A stretch of 57,677 bases of DNA, from NCBI RefSeq assembly GCF_030656115.1, contig NZ_JAUSOO010000034.1:1-57677 (forward strand), given 5' to 3'. How positions within the stretch are numbered: position 1 is the stretch's first letter; each line of letters begins with the position of its first letter. This DNA is from Hydrogenophaga sp. (lineage in GTDB: Bacteria; Pseudomonadota; Gammaproteobacteria; Burkholderiales; Burkholderiaceae_C). Made by a program: the position numbers and the translations under genes. The notes beneath the pieces were generated by a model. The model was not told the DNA's origin. It did no database searches and saw only the letters and a program-made list of their open reading frames with translations. Positions 1 through 8,893 of the stretch are shown in pieces.

Positions 1-567
<567 letters not shown>

Positions 568-570
568 ACG

Positions 571-590
571 CCCCATCCTTGCGGGTGGGG
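571..590 (+). terminator. hairpin just after rpoD stop
   Basis: An 8-bp stem, CCCCATCC / GGGTGGGG (one T-G pair) with a TTGC loop, begins 3 nt after the rpoD stop codon. There is no T-run behind it, so it is at best a weak intrinsic terminator or a 3'-end stabilising hairpin. Confidence 0.45.
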
Positions 591-654
591 ACAAAGCGCA
601 CCGCTCAGTGTCTTGGTGGTTTGGAATCAGGGACACCATCCGATCTACTGTGAA

Positions 655-695
655 GCTGCGGTGAAGTTGTTCGTGCAACAAGCCTTCACCACAGC
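655..695. repeat. long imperfect inverted repeat in rpoD-antiporter gap
   Basis: GCTGCGGTGAAG (655-666) pairs with CTTCACCACAGC (684-695), 11 of 12 positions. Inside it TTGTT (667-671) pairs with AACAA (677-681), leaving a 5-nt loop and a 2-nt bulge. The result is one hairpin of about 17 bp. No T-tract follows. The rest of the 568-1018 gap shows only a 7-bp hairpin at 912-931 and no convincing gene. Confidence 0.6.
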
Positions 696-1018
696 CATTC
701 ACGGAAGCCGACGGCATTTGGCATAGTTTCTTCGCTTGAGCGGGCGCGATACGCAAGGGCCGTACGGGATTTTCAGCCCTGGTGCGGCCCGGTCCCCGCT
801 GGAGCGACCGTACAGCCGGGTCCGCCACCCCAACAGACCTGACGCAGTGCCTTCAGGCGGGGTGGACGGCACCAAGCCCATACCCGCGGTGGCAGCGCCA
901 CAGGGTGGACGCGTCGGTACGCCAACCGACGTTTGCCACACAGCAATATCCGGCCCCACAAGCGGGCGCGGTGGCGCATTGTCACTTTTGTTGGCACGCT
1001 TTCTGTTAGTTTCCACGC

Positions 1019-2497
1019 ATGGCTCTTTCCCTCGATTTCCTCACCCTGCCCCTGCTGGCTGCTGCTGCGCTCGTCTTCATCAGCGTGCTGGCGGGGGTGT
1101 TTTCAGCGCGCATCGGTTTTTCTTTTCTGCTGGTGTTTCTGGTGGTGGGCACGCTGGCTGGCGTGGACGGGCCTGGCGGCCTGGTGTTCAACGACTTTCG
1201 GCTGAGTTTCTGGGTGGGCAACGTGGCGCTGGCGGTGATCTTGCTGGACGGTGGCTTGCGCACCAACTTGAGCACGTTTCGCACCGGTTTGCGGCCTTCG
1301 CTGCTGCTGGCCACGGTGGGCGTGGTGCTGTGCACCGCCATCACGGGTGCGGCGGCGTACTGGTTGCTGGATTTGTCTTGGCCACTGGCCTTGCTGGTGG
1401 GCGCGATCGTGGGGTCAACCGATGCGGCGGCGGTGTTTTCGCTGCTCAAGTCGTCGGGCGTGCACCTGAACGAGCGGGTGGCGGCCACGCTGGAGATTGA
1501 GTCGGGCATGAACGACCCGATGGCGGTGTACCTGACGCTGACTTTTATTGGCATTGCCTTGGCTGTGGCCAGCGGCGGTGCGGGAGCGTTAAGTGCCTGG
1601 AATGTGTTGCTGTCGCTGCTGCAGCAGTTTGGCTGGGGCACCGTGCTGGGGCTCGGTTGCGGCTGGGCACTGGCCGAACTGCTCAAGCGGCTCGGCCGGG
1701 GGGAAGACGGTGGCGGTGGTATTCGGGCGCTGCTGGTGGTATCGGGCGGTCTGGCGGTGTTTGCGTTCACCACCTGGTTTGGTGGCTCGGGTTTTTTGGC
1801 GGTCTACATCATGGGCGTGGTGGTAGGCAACCGGGCGCGCCGACAAGTGCGGACCTCGCTGTCGGCCATGGATGGCTACGCCTGGCTGTCCCAGGCCGGT
1901 ATGTTCTTGCTGCTCGGGCTGCTGGTGACACCCTCTGACCTGCTGCGCACGCTGTGGCCCGCGCTGGGCGTCTCGCTGGTGCTGATGCTGGTGGCACGGC
2001 CCCTGTCGGTGTGGCTGTGTCTGGCGCCGCTGCACTTCAAACCGCGTGAGATCACCTTCATTTCGTGGGTGGGACTGCGCGGTGCGGTGCCGATTGTGCT
2101 GGCGGTGTTTCCGGTCATGGCAGGCTTGCCGGGGGCGCAGACTTTCTTCAATGTGGCGTTTGTGGTGGTGATCACGTCGCTGCTGCTGCAGGGCTCCACC
2201 ATCGCCTGGAGCGCCAACCGACTGGGCGTGACGATCCCAGACCCCGACGACACCGCGCACTCCCGGCTGGTGCTGGGCGACTTTGTCATGGACGCCAGCA
2301 CACCCATGGAAGACATTTGCGGTTTTTATGGACTGCCTGTGCCCAACGAGCCAACCCAGGCCATAGGCGACTGGCTGCAAGCCGAGCTGAACCGCCCGCC
2401 GGTGCCAGGCGACAGCGTGCTGCTGGGCACGGCAGAGATCAGCGTGCGCGACATGAAAGGCAAGCGCATCGGGCATGTGGGGATCAAGCTGGGTTGA
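1019..2497 (+). CDS. CPA-family potassium(sodium)/proton antiporter, NhaP2-like
   Basis: A 492-residue inner-membrane cation/proton antiporter expected to exchange cytoplasmic K+ or Na+ for H+. Residues 1 to about 395 form roughly 12-13 hydrophobic helices. They carry the family hallmarks: STDAAAVF (about 133-140) and ESGMNDPMAV with its Asn-Asp pair (about D166), the ion-binding site of CPA1 antiporters. The hydrophilic tail (about 405-492) resembles the C-terminal cytoplasmic regulatory segment of NhaP2/CvrA but is shorter than the roughly 580-residue E. coli protein; a full TrkA-C domain is not obvious. The gene stands alone, 450 nt after rpoD and ahead of a TetR gene. Ion specificity cannot be read from the sequence. 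Confidence 0.85.
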   Translation: MALSLDFLTLPLLAAAALVFISVLAGVFSARIGFSFLLVFLVVGTLAGVDGPGGLVFNDFRLSFWVGNVALAVILLDGGLRTNLSTFRTGLRPSLLLATVGVVLCTAITGAAAYWLLDLSWPLALLVGAIVGSTDAAAVFSLLKSSGVHLNERVAATLEIESGMNDPMAVYLTLTFIGIALAVASGGAGALSAWNVLLSLLQQFGWGTVLGLGCGWALAELLKRLGRGEDGGGGIRALLVVSGGLAVFAFTTWFGGSGFLAVYIMGVVVGNRARRQVRTSLSAMDGYAWLSQAGMFLLLGLLVTPSDLLRTLWPALGVSLVLMLVARPLSVWLCLAPLHFKPREITFISWVGLRGAVPIVLAVFPVMAGLPGAQTFFNVAFVVVITSLLLQGSTIAWSANRLGVTIPDPDDTAHSRLVLGDFVMDASTPMEDICGFYGLPVPNEPTQAIGDWLQAELNRPPVPGDSVLLGTAEISVRDMKGKRIGHVGIKLG

Positions 2498-2540
2498 ACG
2501 CCTCAAAAGGCGGTCGGACCGCTGAGCGGTATGGGGTATA

Positions 2541-2562
2541 TTAATAACCCACCGGTCATTAA
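2541..2562. promoter_or_regulatory. 22-bp palindromic operator, probable TetR autoregulatory site
   Basis: The sequence follows TTAATnACC-n4-GGTnATTAA, a near-perfect 22-bp dyad. A good -10 hexamer TATATT (2537-2542) overlaps its left edge; no clear -35 is visible. The site lies immediately upstream of the TetR coding region and is a likely operator for it and the following efflux genes. It also bears on which TetR start codon is used. Confidence 0.7.
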
Positions 2563-2575
2563 AATTCACCCACCT

Positions 2576-3256
2576 GTGTCCTCTGCTCCCGACAACGATC
2601 CCTTGGACGACGCTGCCACCGATGCCGCGCCGCCGCATCGCCGTGCGCGCCGCAAGGAAGCACGTCCCGGGGAGCTGGTGGATGCCGCGCTGGCCTTGTT
2701 TGTTGAAAAAGGGTTTGCAGCCACGCGGGTTGAAGAAGTCGCCGCGCGGGCGGGTGTCTCCAAAGGCACGCTGTTTCTGTACTTCCCCAGCAAAGAAGAG
2801 CTGTTCAAGGCGGTGGTGCGCGAGACCATTGCCGGGCGTTTCACCGAATGGAACGAAGAACTGGACCGCTTTGACGGCAGCAATGCCGAGTTGGTGCGCT
2901 ATTGCATGCACAGCTGGTGGGAGCGCATCGGCATGACGGCGGCCTCGGGCATCACCAAGCTGGTGATGAGCGAAGCGGGCATGTTTCCTGAGATTGCCGC
3001 TTTTTACCAACAAGAGGTGGTGGGCCCCGGCTACAACCTGCTGCGCCGGGTGCTGCAACGCGGCATGGACAGCGGCGAATTTCGACCGCTGCAGCTGGAA
3101 TACGCGGTGTACAGCCTGATCGCCCCCATGATTTTTCTGCTGATGTGGAAACATTCCATGGCACCGTGCTGCCCAGCGTCGCAGCAGATCGACCCCGTGA
3201 GTTTTATCGACAGCCAGGTCAGCCTGCTGCTCGGTGGCATGCTGGCCTCTGGTTGA
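2576..3256 (+). CDS. TetR/AcrR-family repressor of the RND efflux operon
   Basis: A one-component repressor of about 226 residues. Its N-terminal helix-turn-helix reads ELVDAALALFVEKGFAATRVEEVAARAGVSKGTLFLYFPSKEEL, the textbook TetR DNA-binding domain; the rest is a helical ligand-binding/dimerisation domain. An upstream ATG (2531) is in frame, but it precedes the palindromic operator and the -10 box, so translation from it would need a promoter further upstream. I therefore prefer the GTG at 2576, although it has no good Shine-Dalgarno. The gene lies 62 bp before the adaptor and pump genes on the same strand, the usual arrangement of a local efflux repressor. The inducer is unknown. Confidence 0.88.
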   Translation: MSSAPDNDPLDDAATDAAPPHRRARRKEARPGELVDAALALFVEKGFAATRVEEVAARAGVSKGTLFLYFPSKEELFKAVVRETIAGRFTEWNEELDRFDGSNAELVRYCMHSWWERIGMTAASGITKLVMSEAGMFPEIAAFYQQEVVGPGYNLLRRVLQRGMDSGEFRPLQLEYAVYSLIAPMIFLLMWKHSMAPCCPASQQIDPVSFIDSQVSLLLGGMLASG

Positions 3257-3318
3257 GACCGAGCGCTCGCCCACCACGACCAAACCACCGTCCAAATCCT
3301 TAACTTTTTATTGCACCC

Positions 3319-4524
3319 ATGAACACCCCACGTCGCCCCTGGATTCAATGGTTGTTGCTGGCTTTGCTGGTACTGGCCATTGCGCTGGGCTTGGTGCGCG
3401 CCCTGAACAAACGCACCGCACAACGCGAAGCCGCCAACCAGGCCGCCACCGCCCTGCAGCAGGCCCCGGTGTACGCGCTGACGGCACAAGACGTGGTGGC
3501 GGTGCTGCCGCTGACGCTGACGCAAACCGTGGGCATTTCGGGCTCGCTCAAGGCCTTGCAAACAGCGGTTATCAAGGCCCGCGTGGCCGGCGAGGTGCAA
3601 GGCCTTGGCAAGCGCGAAGGCGACACGGTGCGGGCCGGCGAAGTGGTGGCGCGCATCGACAGCACCGAGGCGCAAGCCCGGCTGCGCCAGGCCAGCCAAC
3701 AAGCCGAGGCGGCCCTGGCACAGGTGAGCATTGCCCGGCGCACGCTGGAGAACAACCAGGCCCTGGTGCGCCAGGGCTTCATTTCGGCCACGGCGCTGGA
3801 AACCGCCAGCGCCAACCTGGCCGCCGCCGAGGCGAACCACCAGGCAGCGCTGGCCGCACGCGACATCGCCCGCAAAACGCTGGCCGACACCACCCTGCGC
3901 TCGCCCCTGAACGGCCAGGTGTCGGCCCGGCTGGTGCAAAACGGCGAGCGGGTGGCGCTGGACGCCCGCCTGCTGGAGGTGGTGGACCTGGCGGGCTTTG
4001 AGCTGGAAGCCGCGCTGGCCCCCACGGACGCGGTGGCTGTGCTGCCCGGCCAGCAGGTGAGCCTGGCGGTGGAGGGCCTGGCGCAACCGGTGCAGGCCAC
4101 CGTGGCGCGCATCAACCCCAGCGTGCAAGCGGGCAGCCGCAGCGTGCTGGTGTACCTGCGGGTGCCGGCGGGTACGGGCATGCGCCAGGGGCTGTTTGCC
4201 CAGGGGCACATCGTGACCGGGCAGGTGAAAGCGCTGGCGGTGCCGCTCTCGGCGGTGCGCAACGACAAACCGCAGCCCTACGTGCAGCTGCTGCGCGATG
4301 GCCGTGTGCAACACCAAACCGTGGTGCCCGGCGCGCGCGGTCTGCTGGACGGCGAACCCATGGTGGCGCTGGAGGGTATACCCGCCGGTACCCAGCTGCT
4401 GCGGGCGCAGGCTGGGCTGATACGCGAAGGCACGGCGGTGCGCCTGCCAGCCGCTGAGCCCCACAGCACAGCACCCAGCGCCAACCCCGCCCCCGCCCCC
4501 GCCCCCGCCACCACCACCCACTGA
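3319..4524 (+). CDS. RND efflux periplasmic adaptor (membrane fusion protein)
   Basis: A 401-residue HlyD/AcrA-type adaptor linking the inner-membrane RND pump to an outer-membrane channel. Residues about 10-27 are an uncleaved signal anchor. The split lipoyl/barrel-sandwich domain reads TAVIKARVAGEVQGLGKREGDTVRAGEVVARID and later TTLRSPLNGQVSARLVQNGERV. The coiled-coil hairpin (about 115-185) is rich in Ala and Gln. Beta-barrel and membrane-proximal domains follow. The tail is a low-complexity Ala-Pro run (APAPAPATTTH). It ends 10 bp before the pump gene, so the two are surely cotranscribed. Confidence 0.92.
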   Translation: MNTPRRPWIQWLLLALLVLAIALGLVRALNKRTAQREAANQAATALQQAPVYALTAQDVVAVLPLTLTQTVGISGSLKALQTAVIKARVAGEVQGLGKREGDTVRAGEVVARIDSTEAQARLRQASQQAEAALAQVSIARRTLENNQALVRQGFISATALETASANLAAAEANHQAALAARDIARKTLADTTLRSPLNGQVSARLVQNGERVALDARLLEVVDLAGFELEAALAPTDAVAVLPGQQVSLAVEGLAQPVQATVARINPSVQAGSRSVLVYLRVPAGTGMRQGLFAQGHIVTGQVKALAVPLSAVRNDKPQPYVQLLRDGRVQHQTVVPGARGLLDGEPMVALEGIPAGTQLLRAQAGLIREGTAVRLPAAEPHSTAPSANPAPAPAPATTTH

Positions 4525-4534
4525 GCACCGCACC

Positions 4535-7500
4535 ATGTGGTTCACCCAAGTCTCGTTGCGCAACCCGGTGTTTGCCACGATGGTGATGGTCGCCTTTGTG
4601 GTGCTGGGACTGTTTTCATTCCAGCGGCTGCAGATCGACCAGTTCCCCAACATCGACTTTCCGGTGGTGGTGGTGACCACCGAATACCCCGGTGCGTCGC
4701 CCGAGATTGTCGAGTCGGAACTGACCAAAAAGGTCGAAGAAGCGGTGAACGCCATCGCGGGCGTGAACACCTTGAGCTCGCGCAGCTACGAGGGCCAATC
4801 GGTCGTCATCATTGAATTTCAGCTGACGGTGGACGGCCGCAAGGCGGCAGAAGACGTGCGCGAGAAGATCGCGATTCTGCGGCCCACCCTGCGCACCGAG
4901 GTGAAAGAGCCGCGCGTGCTGCGCTTTGACCCGGCGGCGCGCTCCATCTGGTCGCTGGCGGTCATTCCTGAGGGTACGGACGGCAACAAACCCTCGGCGG
5001 TCGAGGTCACCACCTGGGCCGAACAAACCCTGAAAAAGCGACTGGAAAACGTGCGCGGTGTGGGCTCGGTCACGCTCGTGGGCGGCACGCAGCGTGCGGT
5101 CAACATCGACCTGAACCCCAAGGCCATGGAGGCACTGGGCATCACGGCCGAGCAGATCACCAGCGCCGTGCGCAACGAAAACCAGGACCTGCCGGTGGGC
5201 ACGCTCAAAACCGCTGAGCGCGAGCGCGTGGTGCAGGTGCTGTCCCGCCTGAAAAACCCGAAGGACTTTGAATCCATCATCGTGGCCCGGCGCGGCGGCT
5301 CGCCCGTCTATTTGTCGCAGGTGGCGCGGGTGAGTGACAGCACCGAAGAGGTGGAAAGCCTGGCGCTGTACAACGGCCAGCGCACGCTGCTGCTGCAGGT
5401 ACAAAAAGCACAAGACGAAAACACCATCGCCGTCACCGACGGCCTGAAGGCGGCGGTGCAAGCGCTGCAGGCCGAGGTACCACCCGGCATGCGGCTGGAG
5501 CAGATCACCGACGGCTCTCGGCCGATTCGCGTGTCGGTGGACAACGTGCGCCGCACGCTGATTGAAGGCGCACTGCTCACGGTGCTGATCGTGTTTTTGT
5601 TTCTGAACTCGTGGCGCTCCACCGTCATCACCGGCCTGACGCTGCCCATTGCGCTCATCGGCACCTTCTTTTTCATGAACCTGTTTGGCTTCACCATCAA
5701 CATGATCACGCTGATGGCGCTCACGCTGTCGGTGGGTTTGCTGATCGACGATGCCATCGTGGTGCGCGAGAACATCGTGCGCCATGTGCAGATGGGCAAA
5801 ACGCCCTTCAACGCAGCGATGGACGGCACGCAAGAGATTGGGCTGGCGGTGCTGGCCACCACGCTGTCCATCGTGGCGGTGTTTCTGCCCATCGGTTTCA
5901 TGGGCGGCATCATCGGCAAGTTTTTCCACGAATTCGGCATCACCATGGTGGCCGCCGTGCTCATTTCCATGTTCGTCAGCTTCACGCTCGACCCCATGCT
6001 CTCCAGCGTGTGGCACGACCCGGAAATTGAAAAACACGGGAAACACGAAGCCCCACGCACCCTTTACGACAAAACCATTGGCCGCGTCACCGGCTGGTTT
6101 GACCGCCTGCAGGACAGCATGACCGCGTCTTACCAGGGCGCGTTGCGCTGGTCGCTCGCACACAAGCTCGCCACACTGGGCCTGGCGCTGGCCACATTTG
6201 TGGGCAGCATTTTCATGGTGCCGCTGTTGGGTACCGAATTCGTACCCAAAGCCGACTTTTCTGAAACCTCGCTGAGCTTCCATACCCCGGTGGGCTCGTC
6301 GCTGGCCGCTACCGAAGCCAAAACCCGGCAGGTGGAAGCGGTGCTGCGCGAGTTCCCGGAAGTGAAATACACCCTGGCCACGCTGAACACCGGCAACGCG
6401 GTGGGCACCATGTACGCGAGCGTGTATGTGCGCCTGGTGGACCGCAAAGACCGCACGCTGAGCGCCGACGCCATGTCGGCCAAACTGCGCGAACGCTTGC
6501 GCAGCGTGCCCGGCATCACCGTGACGCATGCCGGCCTGCTCGACCCGGTGGGCGGCAACAAACAGGTGGAGTTTTCGCTGCAGGGCGACGACCTGGCCGA
6601 GCTGGAACGCCTGACCGCCCAGGTGATGGAGCGCATCCGCCCCATCGTGGGTCTGGTGGACCTGGACGCCAGCGTGAAACCCGACAAACCCACGGTGGAC
6701 GTGGTGATGCGGCGCGAAATCGCTTCCGACGCCGGGCTGAGCGCGGCGGCTGTGGCCAGCAGCCTGCGCACCCTGGTGGCCGGGCAAACCGTGGGCAACT
6801 GGCGCGCGGTGGACGGCGAGAGCTACGACGTGAACGTGCGCCTGGCGCCCGAACTGCGCCAACGCACCAGCGACCTGGAGCAACTGCCCTTTGTGGTGGG
6901 CACCGGCGCCGACGGCGCCGCCCGCGTGGTGCGCCTGGGCCAGGTGGCACAGGTGGTCGAATCGACCGGGCCCAACCAGATCAACCGGCGCAACCTGAAC
7001 CGCGAAGTGGCGATCAATGCCAACGTGTACGGCCGCTCGGCGGGCGATGTGTCGGCCGACATCCGGCGCGTGCTCGACAGCACACCCTTCCCGCCCGGCT
7101 ACCGCTACGAGTTCGGCGGCTCCACGAAAAACATGCAGGAATCGTTTGGCTACGCGGTGTCGGCGCTCGCGCTGGCCGTTATCTTCATCTACATGATCCT
7201 GGCCAGCCAGTTCCAGAGCTTCTTGCAGCCGCTGGCACTCATGACCTCGCTGCCGCTCACGCTCATTGGCGTGGTGGTCACGCTGCTGCTGTTCGGTTCC
7301 ACCATGAGCATGTTCTCGGTCATCGGCATCGTGCTTCTGATGGGCTTGGTGACCAAAAATGCCATTTTGCTGGTGGACTTTGCCATACGCGCCCGCCACG
7401 GGCTGGATGGCGCTGCGCCGCTGGACCGCGAAAGCGCCTTGCTGCTGGCGGCCCAGGTGCGGCTGCGCCCGATTCTCATGACCACGCTGGCCATGGTGTT

Positions 7501-7732
7501 TGGCATGGTGCCGCTGGCGTTTGCGCTCACCGAAGGTTCCGAACAGCGCGCACCCATGGGGCAAGCGGTCATTGGCGGCGTCATCACCTCGTCGCTGCTC
7601 ACGCTGGTGGTGGTCCCCGTGGTGTACTGCTACATGGACGACCTGGCGCAGTGGCTGCGCCGCAAGTTTGGCGGGCCAGCCGCAGCCCTTGCCAGCACCG
7701 ATGTCAGGGTCGCACCGGCCAGCGCTCAGTAA
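4535..7732 (+). CDS. RND multidrug efflux permease, HAE1 family
   Basis: A 1065-residue proton-driven trimeric pump of the inner membrane, the normal length for the hydrophobe/amphiphile efflux-1 family. It has the usual plan of one N-terminal helix (LRNPVFATMVMVAFVVLGLF), a large periplasmic loop, six helices, and a repeat of this pattern. The proton-relay aspartate pair is present in TM4 (LLIDDAIVVREN, about D405-D406). Length and motifs argue against a heavy-metal CusA/CzcA pump. It follows the adaptor by 10 bp. No outer-membrane factor sits directly in the operon, but a TolC-type gene lies 1.2 kb downstream and may complete the complex. Confidence 0.93.
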   Translation: MWFTQVSLRNPVFATMVMVAFVVLGLFSFQRLQIDQFPNIDFPVVVVTTEYPGASPEIVESELTKKVEEAVNAIAGVNTLSSRSYEGQSVVIIEFQLTVDGRKAAEDVREKIAILRPTLRTEVKEPRVLRFDPAARSIWSLAVIPEGTDGNKPSAVEVTTWAEQTLKKRLENVRGVGSVTLVGGTQRAVNIDLNPKAMEALGITAEQITSAVRNENQDLPVGTLKTAERERVVQVLSRLKNPKDFESIIVARRGGSPVYLSQVARVSDSTEEVESLALYNGQRTLLLQVQKAQDENTIAVTDGLKAAVQALQAEVPPGMRLEQITDGSRPIRVSVDNVRRTLIEGALLTVLIVFLFLNSWRSTVITGLTLPIALIGTFFFMNLFGFTINMITLMALTLSVGLLIDDAIVVRENIVRHVQMGKTPFNAAMDGTQEIGLAVLATTLSIVAVFLPIGFMGGIIGKFFHEFGITMVAAVLISMFVSFTLDPMLSSVWHDPEIEKHGKHEAPRTLYDKTIGRVTGWFDRLQDSMTASYQGALRWSLAHKLATLGLALATFVGSIFMVPLLGTEFVPKADFSETSLSFHTPVGSSLAATEAKTRQVEAVLREFPEVKYTLATLNTGNAVGTMYASVYVRLVDRKDRTLSADAMSAKLRERLRSVPGITVTHAGLLDPVGGNKQVEFSLQGDDLAELERLTAQVMERIRPIVGLVDLDASVKPDKPTVDVVMRREIASDAGLSAAAVASSLRTLVAGQTVGNWRAVDGESYDVNVRLAPELRQRTSDLEQLPFVVGTGADGAARVVRLGQVAQVVESTGPNQINRRNLNREVAINANVYGRSAGDVSADIRRVLDSTPFPPGYRYEFGGSTKNMQESFGYAVSALALAVIFIYMILASQFQSFLQPLALMTSLPLTLIGVVVTLLLFGSTMSMFSVIGIVLLMGLVTKNAILLVDFAIRARHGLDGAAPLDRESALLLAAQVRLRPILMTTLAMVFGMVPLAFALTEGSEQRAPMGQAVIGGVITSSLLTLVVVPVVYCYMDDLAQWLRRKFGGPAAALASTDVRVAPASAQ

Positions 7733-7753
7733 AATGAACCAACATCGGCTAAC

Positions 7754-7769
7754 ATACCCACCGGAGTAT
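7754..7769. promoter_or_regulatory. CsoR/CstR-like palindrome over the pcm ribosome-binding site
   Basis: ATACCC-ACCG-GAGTAT is a 16-bp dyad of the form ATACYC-n4-GRGTAT, similar to operators of CsoR/CstR-type repressors. It ends 5 nt before the pcm start and contains its probable Shine-Dalgarno (CGGAG). A matching site precedes the DsrE gene (46862-46877) and a degenerate one the persulfide dioxygenase gene (49791-49806). Confidence 0.5.
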
Positions 7770-7774
7770 CAAAC

Positions 7775-8485
7775 ATGACCTCTCAGACCGCCACCACCGC
7801 CAAGCCCATGAGCCTCGACCAAGCCCGATTCAACATGATCGAACAGCAAATCCGGCCGTGGGAAGTGTTGGACGCCAACGTGCTGGAGCTGCTGAGCCGC
7901 GTGCACCGCGAGGCATTTGTGCCCGCAGCGCACCAGGCGCTCGCTTTTGCCGACATGGAACTGCCCCTGACCCACCCGGCCGTGGAAGGCCAGTGCCTGC
8001 TGGCGCCCAAGGTGGAAGCCCGTCAGCTGCAAGACCTGCAGCTCAAACCGACCGACAAGGTGCTGGAAGTGGGCACCGGCAGCGGCTACATGGCCGCACT
8101 GCTGGCCAGCCTGGCGCAACGCGTGGTGTCGATTGAAATCGATCCCAACCTGGCCCGCAACGCCCGGGAGAACCTGCAAAATGCCGGCATCACCAACGCC
8201 GACGTGCGCACCGCCGATGCCGCCGCCAACCAGTTTGCGGCCTGCACCGCCGAAGGCCCTTTTGACGCCATCGTGCTCAGCGGCTCGGTGGCCGAGGTCC
8301 CGCCAGCGCTGCTGGCCCTGCTGGCGCCCGGTGGCCGGCTGGTCGCCATCGTGGGCCAAGAACCCGTGATGCGCGCCACGGTGGTCACCCGCGTGGGCGA
8401 CGCATCGTTCCAGACCGCTCAGCCCTGGGACACCGTGGCGCCTCGGCTGCAGAACTTCCCCGAACCCTCGCGCTTTCAGTTCTGA
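7775..8485 (+). CDS. pcm: Protein-L-isoaspartate O-methyltransferase family protein
   Basis: A 236-residue SAM-dependent methyltransferase related to Pcm, which starts repair of L-isoaspartyl residues in aged proteins. The N-terminal part (ARFNMIEQQIRPWEVLDANVL, REAFVP) and the SAM-binding motif I (KVLEVGTGSGYMAALLA, about residues 94-110) are clear. The conserved block usually written as P-x-x-x-A-x-M is altered (HPAVEGQCLLAPKVEARQL). This divergent Pcm-like form is common in Burkholderiales next to rhodanese and tolC genes, so true isoaspartate specificity is uncertain. The stop is 10 nt before the rhodanese start. The CstR-like palindrome over its ribosome-binding site suggests control with sulfur genes. 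Confidence 0.82.
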   Translation: MTSQTATTAKPMSLDQARFNMIEQQIRPWEVLDANVLELLSRVHREAFVPAAHQALAFADMELPLTHPAVEGQCLLAPKVEARQLQDLQLKPTDKVLEVGTGSGYMAALLASLAQRVVSIEIDPNLARNARENLQNAGITNADVRTADAAANQFAACTAEGPFDAIVLSGSVAEVPPALLALLAPGGRLVAIVGQEPVMRATVVTRVGDASFQTAQPWDTVAPRLQNFPEPSRFQF

Positions 8486-8495
8486 GTTGCACGCC

Positions 8496-8846
8496 ATGAT
8501 CTCGATCCACCCCGCCCAACTCCAGGACTGGCTGAAAGCCGCCGAGACCCAGACGCCACCAGGCGCCTTGCCCGTTGTGCTGGACGTGCGCGAGCCCTGG
8601 GAACTGCAAACCGCATCGGTCAAGGCCAATGGTTTCCAGCTGCTGCACATGCCCATGCGCAGCGTGCCCGCCCGCTACCTGGAGCTGGACCGCAACCAGC
8701 CGATTGCCTGCCTGTGCCACCATGGCGCCCGCAGCGCGCAGGTGGCCCACTTTCTGACAAACCAGGGCTTCGCCCACATCGTCAACATCCACGGCGGCAT
8801 CCACGCCTGGTCTCACGAACTCGACCCCACGGTTCCGGTCTACTGA
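8496..8846 (+). CDS. Single-domain rhodanese-like sulfurtransferase
   Basis: A 116-residue rhodanese domain that would carry sulfane sulfur as a cysteine persulfide. The domain begins PVVLDVREPWELQ. The active-site loop reads CLCHHGARSAQVAHFL, with the catalytic cysteine at about C74 in C-H-H-G-A-R-S, and the fold ends with GFAHIVNIHGGIHAW. It is cytoplasmic, with no signal peptide. I chose the ATG at 8496 over the TTG at 8487, which overlaps the end of pcm. The gene sits between pcm and tolC, and the operon starts with a CstR-like palindrome, so a role in persulfide handling is plausible. Confidence 0.9.
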   Translation: MISIHPAQLQDWLKAAETQTPPGALPVVLDVREPWELQTASVKANGFQLLHMPMRSVPARYLELDRNQPIACLCHHGARSAQVAHFLTNQGFAHIVNIHGGIHAWSHELDPTVPVY

Positions 8847-8893
8847 GCCCACCGCGCCTTGCTGCCCCACCGCTCCGTCTCAAAGGAAATTCC

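Noticed and set aside
992..1007. Sigma-54-like sequence TGGCACG-CTTT-CTGTT just upstream of the antiporter
   Set aside because: The -12 part is poor and the predicted start of transcription would fall on the antiporter ATG; no activator-site dyad is nearby.
4375..4384. GGGTATACCC palindrome
   Set aside because: It lies inside the RND adaptor coding sequence and is too short to call a regulatory site.
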